A stretch of DNA of 64,000 nt, from the NCBI GenBank assembly GCA_963693365.1, contig CAVNZM010000009.1, positions 7,440,001 through 7,504,000 on the forward strand. The letters are read 5' to 3'. Positions 1 through 33,203 of the stretch are shown one piece after another. A program made the translations under genes and the position numbers. This DNA comes from Amoebidium appalachense (Eukaryota; Ichthyosporea). A model generated the notes under the pieces. It saw only the letters and a program-made list of their open reading frames with translations. It was not told the origin of the DNA and ran no database searches. Numbering within the stretch: position 1 is the first letter of the stretch; every line of letters begins with the position of its first letter.

Positions 1-108
1 GTGATTTGGTGCTCATGCACTTGAGAATATTTCCAGGATGTCGAATGCAAAGGGAGGGGAACCTTTTCTAAAATCATCTAAAGTATTCTGATTTTAGGGT
101 TTAGTGTT

Positions 109-139
<31 letters not shown>

Positions 140-720
140 GGGGGGGGGGGGGGGGGGGGAGGCAGGAAGCGGATGATAATTCTTCTCGATTTTGGCAGAG
201 CCTGGTAGCATGCACAGTCATCTTGTACTCAGGATTCCAGACCGGGGAAACCCCCACGTAGATGGCAGGGAGGGAGGGAGAGCAGAGAGGGGGATGGGGG
301 AGGGGGGAAAGAGGGGAATGGGGAAAGAGGGGGAAGGGGGGTACACACATACAAACACGCATGCGTGTGCATATGCACGCACGTAGGAACGCAAGTAGGC
401 ACACGCACGCACACACATCACCAGAATGCCATTGAATGGACCCTACTGTACACGTCTGTAAGCAGCGTATCCTGAATACATACAGTCAAGCACGTGCACA
501 ACGGGTTATATTGTCATAAATTGATCTATGTACCCTTTCTTTCTCTATCTGAAACTGGAACACGGATGCGCGATTTCAGAATCTGCAGACTTTTGAACTT
601 CACACAGATAAAGTTGCAAACAAAGGAATGAGTTGTAGACTTTCGGGTGGGAAGGGGGGGAGAAAAAGGTTGGGGGGGGGGGGGGGGGGGAGGGGGAGGG
701 GTGTGGGGGGGGGGGGGGAG

Positions 721-760
<40 letters not shown>

Positions 761-1487
761 AAACAAAAACATATTCCGAAAACGTAACCTGGAACTATAT
801 CAGAAAGCAACACTTTTGAACTACTCACAGCTTCCACACATGGTACAGTCACTAGAGGGATAGTGATTGTTTTTTGTTTTTTGTTTTTTTGTTTTTTTTT
901 TAATTGAATTTCATTTCGGTCGGGGCATCAGACAGAACTGATTATGGATATATAGTACAGTTGCCATAGACACAACGAGATAGTCGCTGAGATAGCTTCA
1001 CCGGATATCCAACGAGATATAGCAAAAAAGAGGACTGTACCGTAAACTGCTAAAAGCTGCACATAGTAAGTGGAGCCGGAAAAAAAGTGCATCGCAATTC
1101 GAGCAAAAAGGTGCTCTTAAAACAGGCCAACCCCCCCCCCTCCCCCCCCCTCCCCCCCCCCCCCAAAAAAAAAAAAAAAAAAAAAAAAAAGCGAACAGAG
1201 AAAAATGATCATAAGCAGAAAAAGAAACACTGAATAAGCCCATGCCACATCCCCCTTGGACCCATAGGTACCCATACAAAGACTCCGTGGTGTAAGAGAT
1301 GACGTCTATCAAACCCGGTCAAAAACCAATACACAAATGCCCAACAACAAGAGAGTCTATTGTGAAATCCGGTGTTCAGCAACCTAACTCCTATCCCCCC
1401 TCCCCCCTCCCCCCTGTCCCCCCCCCCCCTCCCTCCCCTCCCCCCCCCCCTCACCCCCCCCCCCCCCCTCGGCGCCTTCTCTCCTTT
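1..1487. other. Non-coding flank, low-complexity rich
   Basis: I see no gene here. The stretch holds G runs near 139-159 and 672-759, C/A runs near 1131-1190 and C runs near 1396-1470, separated by unremarkable DNA. The open frames translate to poly-Gly, poly-Pro or His/Thr repeats. It lies downstream of the minus-strand helicase gene, so part of it may be that gene's 3' UTR. Confidence 0.6.
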
Positions 1488-22633
<21,146 letters not shown>

Positions 22634-23759
22634 TTTTATTTCTTGAAGGGAAACAGTTGTTGATTGCTCATTGTTTTTATGTTTTGGTGTGTTGTGAAGG
22701 GTGATATATTTGCAGGCTGGGGGAGAGCCTCAGGGCGGAGAGGCTGAGAAAGGATGACTCGAGAGAGAAACCTTCTTATGACTCGGAAGAGTCAACAGTT
22801 ACACTTTTCCCGCCAGCCAGCAACAAAAACACTTAAAGAAAGCGAAAAAACACACTACCAATATGGGGCAAAGAAGAGCTGCAAAGAAGTGGGATCCGGA
22901 TAGGTTTTGTTGAGTGCGGCCGGTGAACTGCATTCGAACTCGAACACGAACACGAACAGGAAATCTGGTCCAATGGCTAAATTTGAAACTCTGGCCATAA
23001 AAGGTTGTTTTCCAACGCAATTAGTCAAGTCTCTCAGAACTCCTTGGGATGCTTGGTATGACCTTCGATTTTCAGATCCAGAACTTGTCAACTTGAGACG
23101 ATACCAAGGCCTCCTATATACTAATATACCAAGGCCTCCTATAAATAGTATATAGAAGGCCTTGGACGATACTCCTGGCATACTGTCAAACCGTCTCACG
23201 TGACACGGTGATTAGAAGTTCAGGTTCTCTTTCTTTCTTACGCATAGGTAATATACGTATGTAGCAGATCTAGATGCCAGACTCTTCGTAGACTGGTAGA
23301 GAGCTTAAAAACAATTTAAACTGGCAATTTTGAAGACATAAACCACACGCCCCAAAGCACTGGTTTAGGGTGTTCTTTCCTTCCTGCCACCACCAATAAA
23401 TGCGCAGTTTTAAATCGTAAACTGTATGGCGCTTCGTTCAGACTATTGCTGCCGGGTACGTTTGTGTGGATTCAATGATTCTCTAAACGGTGGGCTTTTT
23501 TTTGACCAAATAATGTGTTTGCATGGGTAAGGATTAGAGAAATCATCCGTAGCATAAGGCATATAGACCCCCTTCCCCGTTGTATTCGGTGCCCATTGCC
23601 ACCTCTTCTCGACGACTGCATCCATCCTTCAATCGATATTCTCCTCTTGTGAGATTTCTCGCTGAAACGTCTCTCGGTGTCTTATGAGACTAGCTTGACT
23701 CCGAGGCACACACCCCCTTTAAGTTTAGATTGTTTTTCCCATCCGACAATTGTGCCAAA
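22634..23759. promoter_or_regulatory. Divergent intergenic promoter region
   Basis: The helicase (-) and the acidic-tail gene (+) start on either side of this 1.1 kb. It is free of the long G/C runs that fill the introns. At 23103-23165 the block CCAAGGCCTCCTATA occurs twice and then inverted (TATAGAAGGCCTTGG), with TATAAATAG between, so a hairpin can form around a TATA-like element. Direct evidence of promoter activity is lacking. Confidence 0.5.
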
Positions 23760-25103
23760 ATGGACGTAGATGTAGTTCGCACACACCTCCTTTCAGTTCC
23801 CAAGGTTGTGTCAAATGGTAGCAGCGTTGTGGAGGCCATGCAAGAGAGCCTCGTTCCTTCTAAACATGCTCAGGATTATACCAGAGCCCTAGAGCAGTTC
23901 GCCTCTTGCTTGGGCGAGACGGGTGCTGGAGCAACCAAGGAAGCCTTTATGAGCCTATACTCTCATGTTTACACACTTACTCAACATTCCAAAATTTTCT
24001 CTGGTAACGGCCCTATACAAGCTAAATGGTTTCGCTTTGAAGTGCCCACCGATGTGTGCATCCTTATAACCATCTACCAGTCTTTTTACATCACACGTGC
24101 AGCGGAGGCAGCAGCGAGAGAGCTCGAGGAATTGGAGCGAAATATCCTTCTTGTGTGCTACCGTTTTGATTTACTGCAACAGTTTACTGATTCCTTCAAG
24201 CGAGATCTAGCCAAGAAGATGGGGAGTGACGCTTTTTTCGCCCAACAAGCAGCCGAACTCATTCTCAAGGTGTGGCGAAAGACGACAGTTCCTCTGATGG
24301 GCACACACCAGTATCACGTCCGACATGCTCTTCAAAGGTGGGAGGAAAACGGGGGATGTGTGAGAGAGCTCACGTTTTTCCCGGTGCATTTGATCGATCA
24401 GTTCAAGGCAGCCGTTCTTACTTTTCACCCCATCGCAAGGGTGATGAAGCGTCATGGGGTGGTGGCGAGGGTGGGGCACATTCTTCTCAGCAAGAAGGAA
24501 AAGGATGCGAGGTTGCTGGGTTTCGCGTTGGCGAATAGCGGACAGTATTCAGTGGGGTTGTTTGAGGAACACGAGCACCGTTTCTTGAGAGCTTGCAGCG
24601 AAGACGAAATCGATACTAGTGATGAGATGTTTTACTGCCGCCGGACAACTTATCCACATGCACTCAAACTCCCGGCCGAAAGGGTTCCGCTAGAGCCGGC
24701 GCTGATTAACGTTATCGCTGGACATCCTCCTGGGCAAGAGCACGTGGTTTTCTTTGCAAACGCGGGAAATGGAGCCTTTGACGACGAGGATGATGAGGAT
24801 GATGACTTGGATGGGGTGGGTGGTGGTTTTGTGCAGCCGGGGAACAATCATGTTGAATTATGGAATCAGGAGGAGGGGGAGGAAGAGGAGTTTGATGAAG
24901 AAGGGGAGGATTGGGAGGGGCTGTGGGGAGAAAACAGAGAAGGGGGCGAGGGGCAGGGGGAGGCGGACGGGGAGGGGGAGGTGGGTGTGTTGGGTGACGG
25001 AGACGGGCAGGTGGAAGGGAATGGAAATGAACAAGAGGGAAGACGCCAGCACGAGGGTGAGGGCGTGGATGATGAGAATGTGAAACGGACACGTTTGGAG
25101 TGA
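23760..25103 (+). CDS. Intronless gene, helical protein with acidic C-terminal tail
   Basis: 447 codons from the ATG at 23760 (context CCAAAATGG, purine at -3 and G at +4). I do not recognise the family. Residues 1 to about 330 look like an alpha-helical globular domain with few low-complexity stretches; LEQFASCL, ELERNILLVCYRFD and QQAAELILKVWRKTTVPLMG are typical segments. From about residue 340 the chain is dominated by Asp, Glu and Gly (DDEDDEDDD, EEGEEEEFDEEGEDWEG), as in histone chaperones and other nuclear acidic proteins, and it ends in a basic KRTRLE. No signal peptide or membrane segment is seen. Normal codon composition and an open frame of this length make it a credible gene. A retrocopy or a gene of viral origin would also be intronless; nothing in the sequence decides. 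Confidence 0.75.
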   Translation: MDVDVVRTHLLSVPKVVSNGSSVVEAMQESLVPSKHAQDYTRALEQFASCLGETGAGATKEAFMSLYSHVYTLTQHSKIFSGNGPIQAKWFRFEVPTDVCILITIYQSFYITRAAEAAARELEELERNILLVCYRFDLLQQFTDSFKRDLAKKMGSDAFFAQQAAELILKVWRKTTVPLMGTHQYHVRHALQRWEENGGCVRELTFFPVHLIDQFKAAVLTFHPIARVMKRHGVVARVGHILLSKKEKDARLLGFALANSGQYSVGLFEEHEHRFLRACSEDEIDTSDEMFYCRRTTYPHALKLPAERVPLEPALINVIAGHPPGQEHVVFFANAGNGAFDDEDDEDDDLDGVGGGFVQPGNNHVELWNQEEGEEEEFDEEGEDWEGLWGENREGGEGQGEADGEGEVGVLGDGDGQVEGNGNEQEGRRQHEGEGVDDENVKRTRLE

Positions 25104-25443
25104 AAATTGAGTGGGTGCAAGTGTTGGTTGGGATGAACTTATATGCGGTTTGTACAGTTTGGTATTGGGCTGTTTGTACTTGTGACAAGGGGTTTTTTAA
25201 GGCATGTATACAGGCAATATAACCAAGCGTGTGCGCAAACACAGATACGCCCACAAGCAGAAGCACACACACAAGCGAAAGCATGCACACACAAGCACGT
25301 TCGTGTGCGCGCGCGTGCACACACACACACACACACAGACAGACACAGACACACACATTTTCTAAATGTAGCGCACAAATCTTTCTCATATGCATGTGGG
25401 GCTAGATAAGAGAACGATCAGAACGGGAGGGAGATAACACGAG

Positions 25444-25483
<40 letters not shown>

Positions 25484-25535
25484 ACACACACACCTCCTCT
25501 CCGTTTTTTTTTTGTTTTTTTTTGTGTGTGTGTTT

Positions 25536-25579
<44 letters not shown>

Positions 25580-26121
25580 AGGGAGAGGAGAGAGAGAGAG
25601 AGAGTGTGTGTGTGTGGATCATTGCATTATTTTGGTGACTTTGACGAAGGCTCGAGGTGGTGAGTGCGGCATAGGTAAAGGGTGTGTCTACATTTTGAAT
25701 GTGGGAAGGTAACTAGCTTTGCATCCTTTTTTTCCCCGTTTTGCCCCTCGCTGTTCCCCTCTTAAAGGGTACCGCGATCGTTGAGATTATTTACCATATT
25801 TTCTTCTATTTATTAAAGGAGTGTTCAATATCAGGGGTTTCCACCCACTTCTCCTTTTTTGTGATTCAATACCGATTTGTTTTTAAAAGACCCCGATTAT
25901 GGGGCCCGGAATGTAAATCATAATTATGCACGTAGGCTTATTTTTCTCCAAGGTTTTATTTCAAGTTTCTTATTGGCCAATAGAATATTTTCCAAATCTA
26001 TGTTGTATCAAAAGTGTGCGGACAGGAGCCACAAAGAAGTACGGAGGAGAAAATGGGTTCGAAGTCAGCCCAATTCTGTTCTGTAATCAAGCTACCACCA
26101 GATTGTGGTTTTTATTACCTA

Positions 26122-26152
<31 letters not shown>

Positions 26153-26243
26153 TTCCCCCTCCCCCCCTCTTTCCACACCCACACGCATGAACACAACGGG
26201 ACACACACAGAATCGCACGCTTGAGCACATGGTGTACAAGCAT

Positions 26244-26287
<44 letters not shown>

Positions 26288-27326
26288 TCTCTACGCGGGC
26301 TAAGGGGTCGAAACTCAGACGCAATTGATGACTTGGGCCCTCCCTGAGGATGGGCTCTGCTTATGACGCATACTGTGCATATGGCTGATGTTGCATACTT
26401 GAATGTTTGCCTTTGCATGTGTCCTTCGTGTATGCGTACTTCGTACCGTGTTCCGCATTCAAACCGTCCCCCCCCCCCCTCCCCCCCCCCCCCCCCCTCC
26501 CCCCGGCCTCGCTCGGGGCACACACAACACAAACATAAACACACACGTGTGCAAAAACATGCACACGCAGACACAGGCTTGGAGCCTGAAGTACAACCCG
26601 TGCACAAACGGTACAGTTTTTGCATGCACATAAGGAGGGGGCCCAGGGGGGAGGGTGAACGAGAGTGAGCGAAGAAACCCAGAAAACTTTAGTAAACTTT
26701 CTTATAATTGATATTTTCCGAACTGACACCGGAATATCCCCATATCCCCAAAAACGAGTTTTCTAGGAATATATTATGGTTATCGAAATCGTTATCTCCT
26801 TCGTATCCGAGAGTGAGGATTCAGTGTACGTACGGCACTTCAGTATTGTTCTTCTCTGAGACATCTGTGATATCTCGCTTGCTGCTATTTTGATGAGCAT
26901 ATCAATAAAGTCATTATGATATGTTTATAAATGGCATTTTTCTTCTTTAATACCGAGATTGGCCGCCACAATACATTAACTCACGAAGTGGCTGCCTCGT
27001 GGCATTGCTTCGAATATTCCCTGTAAACAGGGGCTGTATCAAGGGCCTCATAGAATGATAACAGGTGGAACTTGATACTATATATAGTACATGTCTAACT
27101 TTTAACTTTCTGGAGTTCATGATCAGTCCCTGTGATTGGGGGGGAATGTGCTGTTTATTAACAACATGTAGGTGAGCTGTGATGAGTTGTTGGCACCAAG
27201 GCCAACAGTACTTCCACCCAACAAGATATACATGTAAAAAATCGATGTTACACTTATGTCATATGCATACAAATGTTACGTGGAGATATAACTATCAGAT
27301 ATGTAGTACATCAGATGTGGAGATGT

Positions 27327-27330
<4 letters not shown>

Positions 27331-27357
<27 letters not shown>

Positions 27358-27480
27358 GGACACGGTACTCGAAGGTTGGGGGAGGGTCTCAAAAAACACG
27401 CAGGGAATTGAACCTGAATTAATTTCTTTTGCTCTGCAATCGGCCAACAGAGAAACCTGAGCAGACTTATTTGTGACCCA
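27331..27480 (-). mobile_element. Possible tRNA-derived SINE
   Basis: On the minus strand a B-box-like GGTTCAATTCCC (about 27405-27416) is followed after roughly 50 bases by a run of about 27 A. An A box is not clear. The polyA end and the B box are the only support. Confidence 0.3.
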
Positions 27481-27965
27481 CAGTATGTGCCAGGTTGGGC
27501 CCACCATGAGTACGTATCGGAGCAGTGGTCATGGTGGAGAGCGGGCGTTTTTCTTTTTCTTTGTTTCTTTCTTTCTTTCTTTTCTTTCTTTCTTTCTTTT
27601 TTTTTTTTGTGTGTGTGTGTGTGTGTGTACATGTGGGGGGGGAGGGGGTGGGGGGGGGGGGGGGACGGAAAGAGGAAGGGAGAGAAAGAAATTCACTGAT
27701 AGAACCCGGGGAATAGGGAATGAGAAAGAAAGAGAGGAAGAGGGTGATGCACGGGAGGAGAGGGGGTGGGGAGGGGAGGGAGGGGGGAGGGGGGGCTTTA
27801 TAGAGCACCTTCGAGAAACCTCGTGCCGTGAATGGTGTGAACTTCAAGATGGTAGGAGACATTACTGAGCTATATATGCATGATGGCCGTTTGCAATTTG
27901 TGGCCGTGAGTGGCAGGTGGTTTGCAATTGGTCGCGGTGGGCTTTGGTGGCAAATTCTTCATGTG

Positions 27966-27998
<33 letters not shown>

Positions 27999-28018
27999 GA
28001 GGGGGGTGGGGGACGGGG

Positions 28019-28049
<31 letters not shown>

Positions 28050-28210
28050 AGGGGGTGTCAGTACATTACTCAGTCGGAGTATCATTGCCCATGTCCTCTG
28101 CTTGTAACCTGATGAGGGCCGTGATAAAACTTTCTAGGTCTTACCTTGCTCAGACACTTACCGTATACGTGTCTACCTTATGTCCCCCCCTTCCCTCCCC
28201 CCTCCCCCCC

Positions 28211-28260
<50 letters not shown>

Positions 28261-28559
28261 GGCCCGCCCTCCCACGTGCACTCCCCGGCCTCTCCCCCTT
28301 CGTGATCCTTCAACCTCAGAACACCGTTGCCATCTTCTTTAGGTCTCTTAACTCATAAACGTAACCGTGCTTTTATAGAGCCCATGAATGCGCAACACAC
28401 ACACACGCGCGCGCGTCCGCGCGCGCACACACACACACACACACGTGACACGCACACAATGTCCCTGATAGTTGCTTGCGACACTTTCAAAAACGGCCGT
28501 GTTATAATTTACCTTGCACGGGGATGTTCATCAAACACATCATTTTTATTCATTCAGCG

Positions 28560-29010
28560 ACTCCAGAGCAGAATCCCCCCCCCCCCCCCCCCCCCCCCTC
28601 CTTTTCTCCCCCCCCCCCCCCCCCCCCCCCCCACCCCCTCCTCCCCACCCTTTTCACATTTAGGCCCCATCAGATTAGCAGAATCGATTGGCTGCGAGTT
28701 GAAGTGTTCTGCAAGCAGAGTTTTCCGCTATGGAACGAGAATTAATCCGCTCCAAGTGGATCTATTCTGCTACAATTATGTTTTTGCTAAAAACAGAATG
28801 ATTCTGCTTGGAGCAAGTTTATCGTCCTGCCTTGAGCAGAACTTTCTGCTCAGAGCAGGATCATATTTTTTAGAAGCAGAATTATCCCGTATTTGCTGTA
28901 TTCTGCTAATAGCAGAATAACTCTGTCCTCCTCCCCCCCCCCCCCCCACCCCAAGAATAATCCTGCATTTTTTGCAGAATAACCGTACAACTCTGCTGGG
29001 AGCAAGTAGA
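28560..29010. repeat. Cluster of direct and inverted GCAGAA words
   Basis: About a dozen GCAGAA or TTCTGC words occur in 450 bases, often as close inverted pairs (TTCTGCTAATAGCAGAA, TTCTGCTCAGAGCAGGA). The block could form many small hairpins. It resembles a decayed repeat rather than a gene. Confidence 0.5.
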
Positions 29011-29025
29011 TTATGGTGACGTTTT

Positions 29026-29058
<33 letters not shown>

Positions 29059-30022
29059 CCACTCTTTACCACCCTCTTCTTGTTCTTATCTCTCACTCCC
29101 TTTTCCTTTGTTTTGTTTATTCAGAAGAAGGAATGGGATGGTGCAATCTGCTGTGGAATTCCTCCATTCTTGGCAACAGTCTCATTGAGCCGTTGACCGT
29201 GAATTGAAATAGCAAGGTACTTGTTGGGTTTCAAAGAGTAGAAATGTTCATATTGTGCAACTTCAAGAAAAGCTTGAGCAACCATTGGGCCACTTTATCT
29301 AACACCTCTTCCATTTAGTTGTTTGGTTGTTAATCTTACAGCTGAATCTCGGGCATTCAGGTGTGTACATGCGCCGAAGTCATTATATTAGCTGAGATGT
29401 AGGCATAAAGGGGAGGGGGCGCTGAAAGTGAAGGAGGAGCGGCGGCGGCGGGCGGGGCGGGGGGGGGGGGGGGGGGGGTGGGTGTGGATGTGTGTGTGTG
29501 TGTGTGTGTTTGTGTGTGTGTGTGCGTGTACGTGCTTGCATTTTTGTGGTTTGAGTTCAACAACATTCTCCCCGCCCCCCCCCATTCTCATTTTTCGTTC
29601 AGTTTTCTTTGCACCCTTTCTTTTCACCACACTCCTTTTACCCTTATACCCCCCCCCCCCCCCCCCCCCCCTAACCCCTCCCCTCCTCCTCTAACCCCTT
29701 CTTCCGTCCCTGGCTCTCTCAACATCCCCCCCCCCCCCCCCCCCCCTTTTTTTTTTTTTTTTTTCTCTCCTGTTTTTTTTGTTCCCTAGTCCACCATGTC
29801 ATGACACCACTATCCCATGATTTAAGGTGAATCACCAAATCAACCTACATCTGTTCTGTCTCTATTCTTTGTAATGCTGTATGAATCGTGTGTGTGTGAT
29901 GTATCTCTTGTGTTTCACCGTGACAGGCAGTGGGTGTGTGGCTGATTAGGGTAGGGTGGGGGGTGGGGGAACCGTTGGGGGGGGGGGGGGGGGGGGGGGG
30001 GTCCGGGAGGAGAGGTACCCAC

Positions 30023-30174
30023 CTGTGCTGTCCCAACGTTGTAGTTCCCACCGCTGTACTGTCGGGTTGTGCCAAAGCACCCTCAGGGGGGTCGGTTTGA
30101 AACTTTCTGGTGAGCACAAAGTTGAGCTTCTCGCCGCTCACGCCGCTGTCCAGGAGATAGCGGATGAGACTGGC
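30023..30174 (-). CDS. Isolated internal exon of an unidentified gene
   Basis: A well-formed exon: acceptor TTGTTATTTGCAG|GCC, 50 codons, then AG|GTGGGT in phase 2. It reads ASLIRYLLDSGVSGEKLNF, then FVLTRKFQTDPPEG and a Ser/Thr-rich end. A poly-C tract on the sense strand follows the donor, as in the confirmed genes. No partner exon was found with certainty. The THAP frame 700 bases upstream on the same strand is a candidate partner, but no phase-compatible junction is evident. Confidence 0.5.
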
Positions 30175-30312
30175 CTGCAAATAACAAGTCAGCAAAATCT
30201 GTATGGCACCACATTCGACATTTAACTACGCTTGGCATGTGAAAAATCATATGGAAAAGCCCCCCTCCCCCCCCCCCCTCCTGACACTTCCCCACCCACC
30301 CACCCCGACACA

Positions 30313-30363
<51 letters not shown>

Positions 30364-30454
30364 ACATACCCACTGATGCGCACACACACACGTGTCATAC
30401 ACACACACACACACAGTGTCACACACAGACATACACACACACACACACACACAA

Positions 30455-30500
<46 letters not shown>

Positions 30501-30874
30501 CTATGTTAGATGTGTACACACACACGACACATCACACACTTTATGCCCGTCGACTCATGTGACCTCGTGTGTTTGGGGGGGGGGGGGGGGGGGGGTCTGC
30601 TTATCTATCCAGTCAAGGGGAGCTCCGAGGGGGGGGGGGGGGGGGGTTGGTTATTTTCAACGCAATAGAAAGTTGGGGGGGGGGGGTATGGAGGGGGGCC
30701 TCAAGATTGAAATTTTCGTTTTATTCTGTTGTTTCGTGTACGAAGGGGGATGTTGTGGTGCTATGGTGGCCATGGTGGAGAGAGAAATGGGGGGGGGGGG
30801 GGGGGGGGGGGGGGCTGGGTTGTTTAGTGGACAAGGGCTGGGAAGAGGGCACACCGGAGGGGATTTTTAGTATT

Positions 30875-31222
30875 TCAGTGTAAGTAGGGCAATTGGGGAA
30901 AATGCTGGGGACTGGGTCTAGGCATCGTTTGGCCGGACTTTGTGATGATATCAAGGGACGGAAAGTGACGACAGCAGACACGCGCAAAACCGTCGTGTGG
31001 GTCGAAGTTCTGGGGCCACTCCCTCGGCACAGCCCGTAGCCATGCGTTCATAAGTTGTCGTGTTTCTTCACGTACTTTATCGTTTCTTATCCGCCCATCG
31101 TTCGGGTTGGGAAATTTGTAAACAGAAACCTTGTTTTCGTCGTCGTAATTGCCTCTGCAGCCTGGAACACTGCATACGTTACCGAGGTTGGTGCTACGCT
31201 TGAAGCTACGTTTTCTGCTTAT
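30875..31222 (-). CDS. THAP-type C2CH zinc-finger domain (partial frame)
   Basis: The open frame reads CSVPGCRGNY, VSVYKFPNPNDG, then NAWLRAVPREWP and FARVCCRHF before a stop at 30877-30875. This matches the THAP layout C-x2-4-C, about 35-50 residues, C-x2-H with a conserved Trp and Pro. The zinc-binding Cys pair and the C-x2-H are intact. No initiator ATG is in frame before the stop at 31223-31225, so either an upstream exon supplies it or this is a fragment. THAP domains bind DNA and occur in both P-element transposases and host transcription factors. Confidence 0.6.
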   Translation of the reverse strand: MSRKRSFKRSTNLGNVCSVPGCRGNYDDENKVSVYKFPNPNDGRIRNDKVREETRQLMNAWLRAVPREWPQNFDPHDGFARVCCRHFPSLDIITKSGQTMPRPSPQHFPQLPYLH

Positions 31223-31798
31223 CTAACCCAGCCTCAGGTGGAATAGCTCCCTCCATGGGCCAGTCCCGCCGTCAGCCATTTCACAGTCGCCTCCGTTGTG
31301 CCTAAAGCCTTCCGTAACAACGAAAAAAATCGACGTAGACGAAAACGAAAAACACATGTATACATGTGTTTATCGATGGAATGGCTGGAATGGCGGGATT
31401 TGGATGCCAAGTGGACAATGGAATGCGATCTTATGACGTAATCTATCCAGGCCGTCGTTTTTTCAGAGGGCCGTGCCGCCCGGCCCCGCCGTCATGGCCC
31501 CACGTGGCTGCCACATTGCCAATGTCCGTGAGTCTGAAACTGTCAGTGTCAGTTGTCACTCGGGCCGCTCAAGTCTGTGCCAAGATGTGTTTCATGCGAA
31601 AGAATGCACTTTGTGTGGAGAAAGGTGTTCATTGGCTACAAACATACCCAATAGGAACACGGACTCGCACAATGCACTCACAGCAGATCTATTTTAGAGC
31701 TTTGAAGCCTAAGTTTTATCTACCTTGTCACTTAGGTAAACAGGAAACTCGAAGTGAATAGCTCAAGCGCATATGAAAAGCAACTTTGATACCAATAA

Positions 31799-32035
31799 TT
31801 TCAGTTTCTCTCCTTATCATGTGATGGGTTGTTCTTTTCAGTTTCTCTCCTTAGCATGTGATGGGCTGTTCTGTACCTGACACTCGAACCGCGGCTCATG
31901 GGTACGCCGCCAGCTGCAACTTTGCCGGCCAGCAGAGTCACGCGCCGGCGACTTCGCCACTCGCCACTCTTTGAATCTACCGTAGCCCGTCGGACTGCTA
32001 GGCTAGAGACAGTCCAAATCACTCGTGATCACACC
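31799..32035 (-). mobile_element. tRNA-derived SINE-like repeat with tandem tail
   Basis: On the minus strand an A-box-like TGGCGAAGTCGC (near 31958) and a B-box-like GGTTCGAGTGTC (near 31891) have pol III promoter spacing. A second A-box-like TAGCCTAGCAGT lies further upstream. The 3' end is two copies of a 37-38 base unit (31799-31837, 31838-31874) containing CCCATCACATG. No cloverleaf is evident, so a functional tRNA is unlikely. Confidence 0.5.
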
Positions 32036-32289
32036 ACCCCTGATCATTTTATTAGCCAAATCAACCTTGCATTGTAAACTTTCGCTGATCTTAGAAATTG
32101 TGCACATACCACACTTGCTAAGGGGAGAAAAAAATCATTGAAACGTAGGTCGGACGTCGACTCAATCGACAGCCTGTGGGAGGAATATCACGATGTAGGG
32201 AGTTTGCAAAATTGCAGAGCTTTACAACATTCAATATCTGATTGGTTCTAAATCACCAATCGCTTGCAAATTTAATTGAATCGTTGGTG

Positions 32290-32560
32290 TTTAACTGTCA
32301 GGGCCTCCGAGTAGGCTTAGGTAAATCTATCCCAAAAACTTCCCTAATTATTTTTTCTTTTGACTAGATTTCCCCTACGCACTATCTCAAATCTATCTCA
32401 AAAGTGATCTGATTATCAAAGATCCATATCCGGAGACTCTCAAAATCTGGACCTAAATATCCCGATCATCTATCCCTGGGGGCCCTATCTATCCGGGGAT
32501 ATATCATTTTCTCCGAGGACGGCCTAAATATCCACATCGATTATCCCAGTGCTAGGGGCT
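32290..32560. repeat. Cluster of degenerate CTATCC/GATTATC words, left
   Basis: Short words ATCTATCCC, TATCCCGA and GATTATC recur irregularly here and again at 34230-34450, on either side of the inverted-repeat element at 32945-34135. They may be subterminal repeats of a decayed element. Confidence 0.4.
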
Positions 32561-32944
32561 ATGTGTTTACGCAAATGCGTACTATATGCCTGTACTGGGT
32601 GTCTTTGTCACCTTATAAAAAGATGCTATCAATCAGAAGCTAGTGGGTTCATCAAGACAGCGTGTGCAGGGGGGGCGGCGGCGCCGGGGGGGGGGCTCAA
32701 GGCCCGGCCGCGGCGGGCCCGGGCCGGGCTGCCCGGTATATACATAGCGACTATATCATTATAATAGCATGCAATAAGCATTGATTGATAGTATTTTCAA
32801 CATAATTATTTAACCTCCCTCCACTTTGATACATTGATGTTATTATTTTTCGCCGATTATTATAGCAGAGCTCGAGCGCTTCATATAGGCTTTGAAATTT
32901 ACTTACTCCTTCGAATAGTCTTACAAAGTCGTATTATAGTGTTC

Positions 32945-33055
32945 AATTTTCTTTTGACTGGATTTATTCGACGGAAAGATATGCAACTGCCTTTTCTCGT
33001 TACAGGCGCGCCTCAGTTATATCAACCCCATGGTATATCAACCCTTGATTGTAGC

Positions 33056-33109
<54 letters not shown>

Positions 33110-33169
33110 CCCGCCCGCCCGCCCGCCCGCCCGCCCGCCCGCCCCGGGTTCGATCCTGGCCGGCGCCGT

Positions 33170-33203
<34 letters not shown>

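Larger units (their letters stand above)
25104..30022. other. Intergenic DNA, microsatellite rich
   Basis: I find no convincing gene. It holds C runs at 25446-25483, 26130-26150, 26246-26286, 28210-28258 and 29029-29056, G runs at 25539-25578 and 28017-28050, T runs at 27331-27357 and 27968-27997, and AT-richer DNA at 25620-26100 and 26690-27330. At 28560-29010 a cluster of direct and inverted GCAGAA words occurs. Confidence 0.6.

Noticed and set aside
24207-24479. Minus-strand frame inside the acidic-tail gene
   Set aside because: It is an antisense shadow of a longer, better-composed coding frame.
27828-27960. Plus-strand frame reading GRLQFVAVSGRWFAIGRGG
   Set aside because: An internal DNA duplication next to a T run explains the periodicity; no start or splice context.
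31366-31761. 131-codon plus-strand frame and an overlapping Cys-rich frame (31473-31697)
   Set aside because: Two frames overlap with equal openness, neither has a recognisable domain or splice context; chance is likely.
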